From positions 1 through 60,849 of the IMG/VR virus record IMGVR_UViG_3300042452_000489: DNA of 60,849 bases. The stretch is one strand, 5' to 3'. The notes under the pieces are model-generated. The model ran no database searches. It was not told the origin of the DNA and saw only the letters and a list, made by a program, of their open reading frames with translations. Of the stretch, positions 23,019-31,787 are shown piece after piece (position 1 is the first letter of the stretch; each line of letters opens with the position of its first letter). A program made the translations under genes and the position numbers. The DNA comes from a virus.

Positions 23019-25375
23019 CAGGCCGTCACCCCGCCGACCGTAATGCCGTGCAGGACAACGGCGGCAGCGGCCTGAGATCCAGAAATATCAACGGCCAAAT
23101 GCCGGTCGCCACCTGCCGAGCGGTCATTGGCTCGGCCCGAGTAGCGGGCGGTGGTGTAGCCGTTGGAGTCGCCCAGAGCTGATCGCGCAGCCCGCATGTC
23201 AATGACGACACCACCGCTGGTCGCGACAGCACCTTCACCACGGTCGGACTGGACGGCATTCGCACGCGCCGTGGCCGAGTTGTTGTAGTGGACGTTGAGT
23301 GTCAAGGACGCCGTGGAGGCTGTCGGCTGGTAGAGGACTCCAATCTGCCTCGTCGGCTCGTCAATGATCGCCAAAGGTCCGGTACGGAACTGGTATGGAA
23401 CCGCAGCCGTCGATCCACTGACCGAGTCCACAAGGCCCGTGTTGGGCTTGAGGAGACTTCCAGACGCACCGCCGGCCACCAGCGACTGCTTGCCGCCCAG
23501 CCTGATCACCGTCGCGGCTCCAATCCCTTGAGCGTATGTCTCCTCCCACCACGCTTTCGTAGCCAAGGAATAGCACAACGCCCGCGGGGGAATGGAGCCA
23601 TCCGAGGACTTGCAGTAGTGGAATCGGATGACCCTCGCGGTGGGGTCGGCTTGGACAAAGAAGTTCACGGACTTGGAGAAGTCGATGATCCCGTCACGCC
23701 AGTAGTTGTCCACTGCCACCGACAGGGGCTCAATGGACGAGCCGTCGAAGGCGTACATCCCGAAGGAATCGACGCAGTAGATCCCGCCCTCAAACGTCGT
23801 CCAGCACCGCTTGTGCAGCAGGCCGCGATACCCGGCCAGGGTGACGGCCGCATCAATGACCGGCTGGGCGACATAGGTCAGGCGATACATGTGCCGCTCT
23901 TGGGCAACGATCAGCATGGCCCCGTAGGGCATCAGCCCAACGACCCGATCCTGCGAACCCGTGTTGTTCTGGAGGATGATCTCGTTGATGTCTGGGACGG
24001 ATTCCGCCTCGTCAATCTCCGAGAACATCAGCGTGTTCGGTCGCGTCCCATTGGTGTTGACGCCGTACCACGCCCGGTCCTGAAACCAACAGGCGTCTTC
24101 CATGTCCGTGGGTGGCGTGCCGAATCGATAGGCGTTGAGCTGCCCTGACGGCAGCGTGATCGGAAGGATGCCAAACCCGGGCCGGCTGGGGTCGATCAGC
24201 GTGGCCTCGTCCATGGAGTCTTCGTAGGACGTCGGCAGAACGCCGCCGGTCTTCTCCAAAAGAGCGATGCGATACAGGACGACCGCTTGGTTGGCGCTTG
24301 TTCGCCACAACTCCACGGCCTCGGCGCGGGTGTCCGCGGCGGCGTTTTCCCAGCGCCAGCCAATCGTCGCCACACCCGTGCTGGCTTCGACTGTCACCAG
24401 TTCCGAAAGGTTGCTGGGCACCGGCCCGCCATCCTCAATAGCAGTGGCGTCCAGGTATCTCAGCCCGCAACGGTAAGAGCCCTTGATCGGGGCGCGAATC
24501 AAGACCTCGGCCCTGGCGGTGGTGCCATCTACGGACGCCGTGGGCGCAACTGCATAGGCGCCGCGAGAGGTGATCACAGGGTTCGTCGGAGCGCCCGAGG
24601 AGTTGGCCGTGCAGTAGGCCGCAGCACCAGAACCGCTGATGGACGAGAACTGCACCGGGACGATACCTGCGTAGCCTGTCCCTCCAGACACCGTAATCGC
24701 GGTGACGGCGTAGGACATCACGCACTTGGCGGTGGCGTTGGTTCCTCCGCTGACGGCATAGATAGTCGCCGACGCAGTGGTCGTAGCCCCGCTCCCAGGA
24801 TTCACAACCCGAATCCCGCTCACGCGGCCTGCCGTGATGTCCACCTCGGCGATGGCATCGGTTACGCCTGAGAATGCAATGGTGGCGCCGTTGGTGTACC
24901 CAGAACCTGACGCCGTGGGTATCACAGCACCAAGACTGCCATCGACTCCGACAGTGACGGTGGCGCCTGATCCTCGGCCACCCGAGAACGAAATCTGCGG
25001 GCGGCCTGTGTAGGACACCCCGGCCTTGGTCACAATGACGCCGGCCACGCCACCGTTCTTCAACCGCGCCAAACCCTGCGCGTGCCCGGTGTGACCGTCT
25101 GTCAGGCCGCCTCCAGAAAACGTCACCACGGGCGGCTGGAAGTATCCACTTCCTTGGGCAACGACCTGGACGGCGGCGACGATGTTGGCAGTGGCAGCGG
25201 TGACAACCGTGGTTAACGCCGTGGTGGGAGCCCGCATCCCGATGTACTCGGCGTTGCCAGAGCCACCCCAACGGATTCCTCGCCCGCCGCCGTTCACGCC
25301 ATAGATGTACTTGTACGGCCCCTTAAAGAAGGAAACTTTGGTAGACCCAGTGAGCGTGGCGCCGCCGATGTTCAT
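23018..25375 (-). CDS. Tail nozzle-like beta-propeller protein
   Basis: 785 aa, Gly/Thr/Val-rich and almost entirely beta in character. Repeated patches such as CWFQDRAWYGV, MYRLTYV, GGIYCVDSFGMYAFDG and ALCYSLATKAWWEE look like propeller blades of T7 gp12- or P22 gp10-type tail proteins. An inserted domain with SGGxGYxxxVPVxF repeats lies at about 50-290. The ATG overlaps the stop of the 89-aa gene as ATGA. In other phages, the 89-aa sequence appears to be the N-terminus of the same protein. Confidence 0.6.
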   Translation of the reverse strand: MNIGGATLTGSTKVSFFKGPYKYIYGVNGGGRGIRWGGSGNAEYIGMRAPTTALTTVVTAATANIVAAVQVVAQGSGYFQPPVVTFSGGGLTDGHTGHAQGLARLKNGGVAGVIVTKAGVSYTGRPQISFSGGRGSGATVTVGVDGSLGAVIPTASGSGYTNGATIAFSGVTDAIAEVDITAGRVSGIRVVNPGSGATTTASATIYAVSGGTNATAKCVMSYAVTAITVSGGTGYAGIVPVQFSSISGSGAAAYCTANSSGAPTNPVITSRGAYAVAPTASVDGTTARAEVLIRAPIKGSYRCGLRYLDATAIEDGGPVPSNLSELVTVEASTGVATIGWRWENAAADTRAEAVELWRTSANQAVVLYRIALLEKTGGVLPTSYEDSMDEATLIDPSRPGFGILPITLPSGQLNAYRFGTPPTDMEDACWFQDRAWYGVNTNGTRPNTLMFSEIDEAESVPDINEIILQNNTGSQDRVVGLMPYGAMLIVAQERHMYRLTYVAQPVIDAAVTLAGYRGLLHKRCWTTFEGGIYCVDSFGMYAFDGSSIEPLSVAVDNYWRDGIIDFSKSVNFFVQADPTARVIRFHYCKSSDGSIPPRALCYSLATKAWWEETYAQGIGAATVIRLGGKQSLVAGGASGSLLKPNTGLVDSVSGSTAAVPYQFRTGPLAIIDEPTRQIGVLYQPTASTASLTLNVHYNNSATARANAVQSDRGEGAVATSGGVVIDMRAARSALGDSNGYTTARYSGRANDRSAGGDRHLAVDISGSQAAAAVVLHGITVGGVTA

Positions 25376-25641
25376 GTCGGGCCCTTCGCATAGAAGAGGG
25401 CGCCGGATGCGTTCTGGTAGATCACAGTCTCCAGCGTGCCGCTCTGGAATCGCTGAAGCGTAGTGATGGGCACCGTCGTCCCAGTGTGGGTCGTCCAAGA
25501 CATGGACGTCACGCCTCCGCGCACCGTCAGCTGGCCGGGGTTGATGCACTGCACGTTCACTTGCGTGACTGCAGCCCCGGGAGGAATGGCGTACGGGCTG
25601 ACGTTGGTAGCCAGCCCGGCCCACTTGCTGATGATGATCAT
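25372..25641 (-). CDS. Detached N-terminal part of the nozzle-like protein
   Basis: 89 aa opening with SKWAGLATNVSPYAIPPGAAVTQ-type sequence, the usual N-terminal signature of gp12/gp10-like tail proteins (GL..N.SPY.LP.G). The chain ends at GPT, overlapping the ATG of the 785-aa gene by 4 bases. It is therefore either a natural split gene or the product of an old frameshift. The start overlaps the adaptor stop as ATGA. Confidence 0.65.
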   Translation of the reverse strand: MIIISKWAGLATNVSPYAIPPGAAVTQVNVQCINPGQLTVRGGVTSMSWTTHTGTTVPITTLQRFQSGTLETVIYQNASGALFYAKGPT

Positions 25642-26783
25642 CCTCTGTCCACCTTCAGGGGCGACCGCCACCCGCCGTCATGCCAGACCTGAGACGACCG
25701 TCCGGAAAGCGGTGCGAGCTGGTCCATCTCCATCGCGAGCCTGAGATCCCGCTGGTACATCGCAAACGCAGCGTCTGTCTTCTGTCCGCGAATTCTTGCC
25801 AAGAAGTAGTCGCAAGCGGAGTCCATGGCTCCGTACATGTGGGCCGGGATGTCGATTGGGTCAGTGATAATGGCGGCCGTGGCGGAGTACGTGGTCGGCG
25901 GGTCGCCCGCCAGCCCGGCCGCAAGCACTTGGCGGGCCCCTTGGACTGCCGTGATTTTCGCCTCCGCAACGTATGGCGACATGGATTCGATGGGGCCCGG
26001 GTACGCGGATCCGGTGCCAAGCCTGACGATGGAGCCGTTCGCGTTAACCGGCACGGCAGGGTTGGGCGCAGACCAAGTGGCCACGCTGTCTTCGTTTACT
26101 GACGCGCTGGAAATCCGCACGCCCGTCTCATGACCGCTCCATCGAATCGGCCGAGCCGTTCGGCGGTACGTGAAGTCAATCGTCTCCACAGCGGACGGGT
26201 AGCCGATCAACTTGATGGCCCATCCCGTGGAGTCCGGATCCTTGATGACCGTCCAGTGGTAGGGCTCTCCGGAGGAGTTGTTAACCCGCTCCACCTTCAT
26301 CGCCTCGTCCGGCGTGAGGTACATGCCAGACCACCAGTTGTATTCGTCTGATGGCTCGTCCATGTTTCGGAAGTCGGACGGCAGCGGGTAGACGGTGCGA
26401 TACAGCGTGTATGGTGCGCCAGTGACGTTGGCCTTGAGGGACAGTGTGGGATCCAAGACGACGACAGTATCACTGGTGCGCGAGGCCACCCGGCAAATCT
26501 CGTCGCCAATCTTGAGGTACGCGCCGGTGCCAGCCCATGCCGGCCACGTGCCGCCAGCGAGCGCGACAGATGTCCCTGACGATGTCACCGTTCCCGTGCT
26601 GTAGGGCGCCGAGGTGATCACCCGGCCATGCACGTGGTAGTAGGACCAGTCCCTGATCGTCGTCAGCTCGCTGTACGCCCGGTGTATGGCCGTGCGAATG
26701 TCCCGCTGCTCCGCGTCCTGGGGGCCGCCGTAGGACGAGGTGATCAGCGATTCAACGAGATCGAAGTAGGTCAGGTAGGCCAT
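25638..26783 (-). CDS. Head-tail adaptor-like protein (T7 gp11-like)
   Basis: 381 aa. The N-terminal helices (QRDIRTAIHRAYSELTTIRDWSYY), a beta insertion, VYPLPSDFRNMDEP, and the C-terminal helices (ACDYFLARIRGQKTDAAFAMYQRDLRLAMEMD) follow the plan of phage adaptor proteins that sit between portal and nozzle. Its place next to the nozzle-like genes supports the call. A strong hairpin lies upstream at 26822-26859. Confidence 0.65.
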   Translation of the reverse strand: MAYLTYFDLVESLITSSYGGPQDAEQRDIRTAIHRAYSELTTIRDWSYYHVHGRVITSAPYSTGTVTSSGTSVALAGGTWPAWAGTGAYLKIGDEICRVASRTSDTVVVLDPTLSLKANVTGAPYTLYRTVYPLPSDFRNMDEPSDEYNWWSGMYLTPDEAMKVERVNNSSGEPYHWTVIKDPDSTGWAIKLIGYPSAVETIDFTYRRTARPIRWSGHETGVRISSASVNEDSVATWSAPNPAVPVNANGSIVRLGTGSAYPGPIESMSPYVAEAKITAVQGARQVLAAGLAGDPPTTYSATAAIITDPIDIPAHMYGAMDSACDYFLARIRGQKTDAAFAMYQRDLRLAMEMDQLAPLSGRSSQVWHDGGWRSPLKVDRG

Positions 26784-26821
26784 GGAAATGGATCACAAAT
26801 AGGTCACGGGCCTACAGACAA

Positions 26822-26859
26822 GTGCCCCTTCAGGCCCGGGGAAGAGCCTGAAGGGGCAC
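26822..26859 (-). terminator. Perfect 14-bp stem-loop between genes
   Basis: GTGCCCCTTCAGGC (26822-26835) pairs perfectly with 26846-26859 across a 10-base loop. On the minus strand it is followed by TTGTCTGT, a weak U tail. It may be a partial terminator or a processing/stability element separating the fibre genes from the adaptor genes. Confidence 0.65.
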
Positions 26860-26868
26860 CAAAACCGA

Positions 26869-27165
26869 TCAGGACTCCGAAACGAGCGTCACGCCCAGGC
26901 CGCTGGGGTCAGCCGGCGGGATGGTGTCCAGGGCCTCAAACGCCAGAGTGGCGGCGCCAGAGCGGTTTCCCGCGTCATCGACGTCCACCAGCGAGAGGAT
27001 GACGTTCGCCCCCTGCGAGACGGTCAACTCATCGAACTTGCTGGTATCGCCGGGGTACGCCTTGGAAGACGACTCCCCGTCTACGGTCACGGTCAGCAGC
27101 CGCTCAACAACGTCCACATCGGACGCAGGGGCGGCCACAATCGAATAGGTCAACTGATTGGGCAC
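26869..27165 (-). CDS. 98-aa Ig-like/beta-rich protein
   Basis: A GTG start 7 bases after AGGAG. 98 residues: a beta-rich domain (RLLTVTVDGESS, FDELTVSQGANVILSLVDVDDAGN) and a Pro-rich C-terminus (DTIPPADPSGLGVTLV) like the linkers of Ig/fibronectin-type modules. Probably a small decoration or tail accessory protein. Confidence 0.6.
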   Translation of the reverse strand: MPNQLTYSIVAAPASDVDVVERLLTVTVDGESSSKAYPGDTSKFDELTVSQGANVILSLVDVDDAGNRSGAATLAFEALDTIPPADPSGLGVTLVSES

Positions 27166-27259
27166 GGTCTTGCTCCTGGGGTAAACAGACAAACACTGCG
27201 GAACCAGCAGGGCACGCCTGAGACGATCAATCGCGCTTCCGGTCCACCACATATCAATG

Positions 27260-27364
27260 TCACTCTTGGGGGGTTTCGCTAACCACCAGCCCCGCCACCT
27301 CGCTCATCGGCACCACCTCCACCTGCGCCATGATCTCAGGCGTCATAAAGGCGAACGCCTGCAC
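27260..27364 (-). pseudogene. Short frame repeating the end of the neighbouring gene
   Basis: A frame of about 34 codons (GTG start uncertain) whose end, AQVEVVPMSEVAGLV, mirrors GQAVEVMPWSDVAALL of the 104-aa protein just upstream. This looks like a truncated duplicate. It could still be translated, as no stop interrupts it. Confidence 0.4.
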
Positions 27365-27410
27365 CAGAATTTCAAAAATGGAACGATCCGATCTGAGGTG
27401 AAGAGCGCAA

Positions 27411-27725
27411 CTAATCCACCGGCTTGCGCGGCAGCAAAGCCGCGACATCCGACCAGGGCATTACCTCCACCGCCTGTCCGAGAATGCTCTGGTCTGCCGC
27501 CTGCCACATGGCATGGAGCAATCCGCCAGGGCCGACCTCTGTTAGAACACGCGCCGACAAAAACCACCGCCCATCCGCGAGTTGCCCGGCGACGGGGACG
27601 CAGTTGGGCGTGCCGAACTGTGCGTGTAGTTCCGCCAGCCGCTCGGCAATCGGACGCGAGAATACCAGCACCAGTGCCGACGAGTCGGCGTAACTGATCG
27701 GCAACGCTAAATCTGTCAGATTCAC
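27411..27725 (-). CDS. Hypothetical 104-aa protein
   Basis: 104 aa, mixed alpha/beta (LALPISYADSSALVLVF; PVAGQLADGRWFLSARVL), ending in a small domain that is repeated in the adjacent short frame. It starts in an ATGA overlap with the fibre-like gene. Function unknown; a chaperone or accessory for the fibre gene is possible from position. Confidence 0.6.
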   Translation of the reverse strand: MNLTDLALPISYADSSALVLVFSRPIAERLAELHAQFGTPNCVPVAGQLADGRWFLSARVLTEVGPGGLLHAMWQAADQSILGQAVEVMPWSDVAALLPRKPVD

Positions 27726-28585
27726 GTTGTCCTTCCGATGGCAGTTTGAAAGTCAGTCATCGCCGTGTTGTATGCCGCAACATCGTCGGCCGTAAGTGCC
27801 GCGCCGATGCTGTATGCGTAGATCGTCGCAGATGAAACCGATACGGGTGTGCCTGCCGAGTTCAGCGCAAAAATCCACAAATCGTTGGGATGAGTGCCAG
27901 GCGTTACGCCGGCGGCGGACGAGCCGGTTTCAGTCGCGCCGCGATAAACTTTTAGATCTGTATCGCCGCTGCGAGTGACGGTGCGCAGGCCGCCAGGCCA
28001 CGCGCTGGATGACTCGTTGACGTTGACAAAAGTTCCCCCGCCAAATATGACGCGATTTTGGGCGAGCCCAGCGTTAGCGCGAACCGCCAATAAAAAGAAA
28101 TCAGAGCCTGAAGCCGAGCCTATCAGATACCGTGTTGTGGTGTCCGTTACTGTCGCGCCCTTGTGATAAACCGCGATGTGGCCGGTAGTGGCGGTGATGT
28201 CGGCAGGGTCTAGGTCGGTGTCAAGATAGGCGTTTCCCGTTCCGACGAGTCCTCCGGTCAGCGTGTAGTCGCCAGAAACGAACGGCGATTGACCGCTAAC
28301 TGCGACATTGGAGTCCGTTAACCCGCCCAACTGTGTGTCTGTGCTGCTGGAGTTTCTGTAGAGGGGAACCAGTGCGGCCGAAAGATTGTCGCCGCACATG
28401 AGACTCAAACGTCTGAACTTTGCTCGCAGCCCGGCTGCAGCGTCGATCCGGCGGCAGAAACGACTCACGGCCGACAGAGTAGCACCGCTGACGCTTCCGC
28501 CGTTGGCGACGACGCGGGCCGCCCAGTCCGCTGCTTCAGGGTGTGTGGTCTGTCTCGGCCGCAGGAGCCGGTTGTTCATCGGCAT
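27722..28585 (-). CDS. Lectin-like (LamG/concanavalin-type) tail protein
   Basis: 287 aa. After a 90-residue helical N-terminus, the protein is beta-rich with a pattern typical of phage concanavalin-like domains: TGHIAVYHKGATVTDTTTRYLIGSASG, DTDLKVYRGATETGSS, NDLWIFALNSAGTPVSVSSATIYAYSIG and a last helix LTADDVAAYNTAMTDFQTAIG. Such domains bind glycans, so a receptor-binding or fibre role is likely. Nearest neighbours are portal and adaptor genes. Confidence 0.65.
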   Translation of the reverse strand: MPMNNRLLRPRQTTHPEAADWAARVVANGGSVSGATLSAVSRFCRRIDAAAGLRAKFRRLSLMCGDNLSAALVPLYRNSSSTDTQLGGLTDSNVAVSGQSPFVSGDYTLTGGLVGTGNAYLDTDLDPADITATTGHIAVYHKGATVTDTTTRYLIGSASGSDFFLLAVRANAGLAQNRVIFGGGTFVNVNESSSAWPGGLRTVTRSGDTDLKVYRGATETGSSAAGVTPGTHPNDLWIFALNSAGTPVSVSSATIYAYSIGAALTADDVAAYNTAMTDFQTAIGRTT

Positions 28586-28589
28586 GCGG

Positions 28590-28922
28590 TCAACCCTTGA
28601 CGCAGACGGTCATGGCACAGGTGGTTCCGCCCGTGATGATGGGAGCCACAAACGGGAAGCCGAAGCAGGCGTCCGGAATCGGCAGGCAACCAACCGTCAC
28701 GGAAGTGGTGACCGCGGAGCCATCGGCGTAGATCGGCCTGGGGACGTCTTCAGCCGCAGCAGCGGCATGCCAAGAAATCTGGGTGGCACCACCCGTGTTG
28801 CCGATGATCACGCCTCCGCCGGCATAACGGCCAAAGGGGAATCGCGGAGTGCTGCTGGTGGCCGAGGCCGTGGAGGCAATAAGGACGGACCCGGTCGTAA
28901 AGTGTCTGGCGATCTCGCTCAT
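28590..28922 (-). CDS. Hypothetical 110-aa virion-region protein
   Basis: 110 aa, rich in small residues and beta-branched residues (SVLIASTASATSSTPRFPFGRYAGGGVIIGN), with a Cys-containing C-terminal beta region. It starts in an ATGA overlap with the 175-aa gene. Probably structural. Confidence 0.6.
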   Translation of the reverse strand: MSEIARHFTTGSVLIASTASATSSTPRFPFGRYAGGGVIIGNTGGATQISWHAAAAAEDVPRPIYADGSAVTTSVTVGCLPIPDACFGFPFVAPIITGGTTCAMTVCVKG

Positions 28923-29446
28923 CGGTTCTTGACCCTGTAGGCGTGTTTCTCAATCACTCGTTCGCGAATCTCTTCCGTCTTGGCGGAGGGGTTGCGTCTC
29001 TTTTCCCGACGCACCTCATCTCGGACAATGCTTTCGGAGATCAGTTTCCTCTGGGGCGGGGCAGGGCCGGGGTCGTAGTTCACGCTTCCGGCCACCGACA
29101 TGCGGCGCTTCTTCGCCACCCGAAGAACGTCGTCGTTGGACGACACCCAGGCTTCGGGATCTCGCCAACCCCGGCCGTCAGCCACTCCGCCGCAGTAGTA
29201 CTTGCCCGAGATGTTGATGCCGGCCTTGCGGGCCTCGGCGGCCACGTACTTGGCCTGCCGCTCGGGCATGTCGTTGAGCTGCTGGTTGTTCAGCCGGCCT
29301 TCCATGTAGGCGCGGTCGGTGCCCTTGGTCCCTGGAGGGCATTGCAGCGCGACCATAATGGCCCACCGCTCCCCGTAGGGCAGGGCCTTGGTGTAGGTGT
29401 CTTCTGCTTCGCGTCCGAGTTGACGGACCTCAAAAGGGATGTCCAT
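28919..29446 (-). CDS. Hypothetical 175-aa protein downstream of portal
   Basis: 175 aa: a helical N-terminal domain, a middle with ISGKYYCGGVADGRGWRDPEAWVSS, and a strongly basic helical C-terminus (RDEVRREKRRNPSAKTEEIRERVIEKHAYRV). DNA or portal binding is possible from charge and position. No family named. Confidence 0.65.
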   Translation of the reverse strand: MDIPFEVRQLGREAEDTYTKALPYGERWAIMVALQCPPGTKGTDRAYMEGRLNNQQLNDMPERQAKYVAAEARKAGINISGKYYCGGVADGRGWRDPEAWVSSNDDVLRVAKKRRMSVAGSVNYDPGPAPPQRKLISESIVRDEVRREKRRNPSAKTEEIRERVIEKHAYRVKNR

Positions 29447-29452
29447 AAGAAA

Positions 29453-31438
29453 CTACTGTCCCTGCGGGGGTGGAGGCGGCTCTTGTGGGCCAGGAGGTGG
29501 CGGTGGCGGAGGAGGCGGCGGGACGACAAACCCCGACACATCCATCTGGTTGACCTTGCCCCACGCGGCCATGAGGCCGTTGAAAAGGTCGGGCTGTCCG
29601 GCCTGCAGCATGCCCTGCGCCACCGGCATCATGACCTGCATGAAGTTGTTCATGTTCTCGGTGCGAGTGGCGATGTTGGGCTTCCGCATGCTGCCGGCTT
29701 CGACGCGGTAGGAGTACTCCCGAACAATGGCCTCGGGATCCTCGCTCTGCACGTGCATGGCCCACGCCTGGGCGGCAAGGTTTCCAAGGATCGGCGCGAC
29801 GTCCTGCGGGTAGATCAGCCACCTTGCAAGCAGCGCTTCCTTGCGGGCGACCTCGGACAGGGCGTCCTCCAGCGTGTTCGCATAGTCGTCGGGCCTGACC
29901 GAGATTTGCTCGCTCTTCACGGCAGCTTCAGCAGCGCTTCGGAAGGATGCCCGCGACATGCCGTAGATGAGTTCTGTCAAACCCACCCGGCGATCAAAGA
30001 GCGCGGTGACTTCGGCGATGATGTTCCACATGTCCGATGTGACGCCGGGCATGTTGAACACTGACAGAACGTCGTTGACCGACCGGCCGATGGCCTCGGA
30101 GATTTCAACGATCTTGAAGCCGCCCTCGTTCTTCTCAAGGATCTTGGCCTTGAGATCAGGATCCGCGGCCTTGCTGACGCCGATGAGCGTCTGGCTGGAA
30201 GTCGCAATCCTCGTTGCCAAGAACGACATCGCCCAGTTGATGAATCGCAATTCCCCGATTCCCGGGCGGATCAGAGAGATAGGCCAAGAGTAGCCGGGCT
30301 TGCCGTGCCACCCGAGCAATGTGAACGGCCAGCCGTTCGGCTCCGCCCAGAAGGGGATGGGCCACTGAGCATTCATGAACATCGTCGGCGGTACGCCGGT
30401 TTCGTCCACCTCTTCAGCCAGCATGGCCGGCGGGACATTCAGGGGGAAGTCAACGCCCTCGGCGACGACGATGTAGCAGTTCGGCCCAAGGGCGTCGAAC
30501 TTGCCACGCAGATCCTTGTCGGCGTCCTTGAGCCGGTCGCCAAAGCCTGTCTTGGAATAAATCTCCCAGTAGCAGATCAGGTCGTTGGTCTTGCCGGTCT
30601 TGCGCTTGTATTCATACCCGCGTTCACCCTCGTCGGCGCGCTCGGAGTACGACTCCAGATGTCCCTTGAGGTCGTCTCGGGACACGCCGAACTTGGCGGC
30701 CACCTCATCCACAGGCTGTACCCTGCGACGGGCGGCCCAGCGGATGTCCTCATACTCGTCTGCGTCCGGATCCCAGACAAGGTTGTCAATGGAGTCAAAG
30801 AACGAGCCGGCCAGTTTGGTGTTCGCCCCGGGGGGCGTGTACAGCTCATGCCACCACACTGAGGCGCCCTTGATGAACGCCTCCTCAACCACCTTCCGCG
30901 AGTGCCGCTTGAGATCCAACTCGTTCGGGGTGTAGTTCAGGTAGTCCTCAAGGAGCTTGCTGACGACCTTCCGGCGCTCCTGCATGAACTGCTGCTGCTG
31001 GACGGCCTGCTGGTATGCCATGACCTGGGGGTCTGGCATCATCACCGGCTGGCCGTCTGGGCCGATGACGGGCCCGTTGGGGCCCATCTGCGGAACAGGA
31101 GGCCCGGGATTCACTCCCAAGAGCGCAGGGCCAACCATGGGATAGTCCCGCGGGTTGACCGTCCGAGCCGGGTTCCGGTGGTGGATCACCGCGGTAAAGA
31201 GACGAACAGCCTCCCACACGCGGTTGACACTCATCCGGAACGCCGGCGCGTCCAGCCCACGGTTGTAGCCGCGTTCCCCTCGCGCGTAGGCGTCCTTCCA
31301 CATCGCATCGGGGTCTGACGCATAGAACGCCATGGCCTCCGATGCGTCATCGTTGAAGGGCTTTTTGTGCTTCTCGGCCTGCTTGATGCACTCAAGCCAC
31401 CGCTTCACAATGGGGCGCAGGGGATTGTCGTCGGCCAT
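29453..31438 (-). CDS. Portal protein
   Basis: 661 aa. It follows the terminase genes and has portal-like layout: N-terminal wing (MSVNRVWEAVRLFTAVIHHRNPA), a clip/stem region with DPDADEYEDIRWAARRRVQ, and a long crown helix set (IIAEVTALFDRRVGLTELIYG; EDALSEVARKEALLARW). Twelve copies of this family form the DNA entry channel. The C-terminal 30 residues are polyproline (PPPPPPPPPP), an unusual extension. The ATG is preceded by AGGAGA within the repeated leader element. Confidence 0.85.
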   Translation of the reverse strand: MADDNPLRPIVKRWLECIKQAEKHKKPFNDDASEAMAFYASDPDAMWKDAYARGERGYNRGLDAPAFRMSVNRVWEAVRLFTAVIHHRNPARTVNPRDYPMVGPALLGVNPGPPVPQMGPNGPVIGPDGQPVMMPDPQVMAYQQAVQQQQFMQERRKVVSKLLEDYLNYTPNELDLKRHSRKVVEEAFIKGASVWWHELYTPPGANTKLAGSFFDSIDNLVWDPDADEYEDIRWAARRRVQPVDEVAAKFGVSRDDLKGHLESYSERADEGERGYEYKRKTGKTNDLICYWEIYSKTGFGDRLKDADKDLRGKFDALGPNCYIVVAEGVDFPLNVPPAMLAEEVDETGVPPTMFMNAQWPIPFWAEPNGWPFTLLGWHGKPGYSWPISLIRPGIGELRFINWAMSFLATRIATSSQTLIGVSKAADPDLKAKILEKNEGGFKIVEISEAIGRSVNDVLSVFNMPGVTSDMWNIIAEVTALFDRRVGLTELIYGMSRASFRSAAEAAVKSEQISVRPDDYANTLEDALSEVARKEALLARWLIYPQDVAPILGNLAAQAWAMHVQSEDPEAIVREYSYRVEAGSMRKPNIATRTENMNNFMQVMMPVAQGMLQAGQPDLFNGLMAAWGKVNQMDVSGFVVPPPPPPPPPPGPQEPPPPPQGQ

Positions 31439-31442
31439 CAAA

Positions 31443-31463
31443 GTCTCCTACTGACCAATGCCC
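31443..31463 (-). promoter_or_regulatory. Repeated leader element, copy a
   Basis: The minus strand reads GGGCATTGGTCAGTAGGAGA(C) directly before the portal start. One difference separates it from copy b (21959-21979). Related sequences occur at 40977-40995 and 45607-45625. It includes the ribosome site, so part of the conservation may simply reflect that. Confidence 0.6.
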
Positions 31464-31787
31464 TTACTTGGCCTTTTTGGGGTCAATGGCCTCCAGCTTT
31501 CGCTCCAGCATGGCCACCTTCTCGGCCAAAATGGCCATCTTGGGGTCACGCGGCTTGGTTTCCCAGAAACCAAAACGCTTCCAGTCAGGGAACTCGTTGA
31601 CCCCGGGATCGGTGACATGGTGGACCGAGGACTTCTCGGTCCCGCCCAGGCTCGGGGCGATCACCCAGATCGTCAGCGTCCGCGACGACACCTTGGTCAC
31701 CACGCCGATGTTCGGCTCGGCGTCATGGTGAGGATAGAACAGAACCCACTCACCCAGCTCGGCAGACGGCATCTGATATTCGTTCAT
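31464..31787 (-). CDS. Hypothetical 107-aa protein between terminase and portal
   Basis: 107 aa: an SH3-like beta domain is plausible (GEWVLFYPHHD, IGVVTKVSSRTLTIWVIAPS, HHVTDPG), followed by a C-terminal coiled coil (AILAEKVAMLERKLEAIDP). It starts in an ATGA overlap with terL. Phages often carry such small proteins between terL and portal. Confidence 0.7.
   Translation of the reverse strand: MNEYQMPSAELGEWVLFYPHHDAEPNIGVVTKVSSRTLTIWVIAPSLGGTEKSSVHHVTDPGVNEFPDWKRFGFWETKPRDPKMAILAEKVAMLERKLEAIDPKKAK

Noticed and set aside
24435-25271. 278-codon minus frame inside the nozzle-like gene
   Set aside because: An alternative frame rich in Arg, His and Gly-Arg repeats; an echo of the repetitive beta-rich gene.
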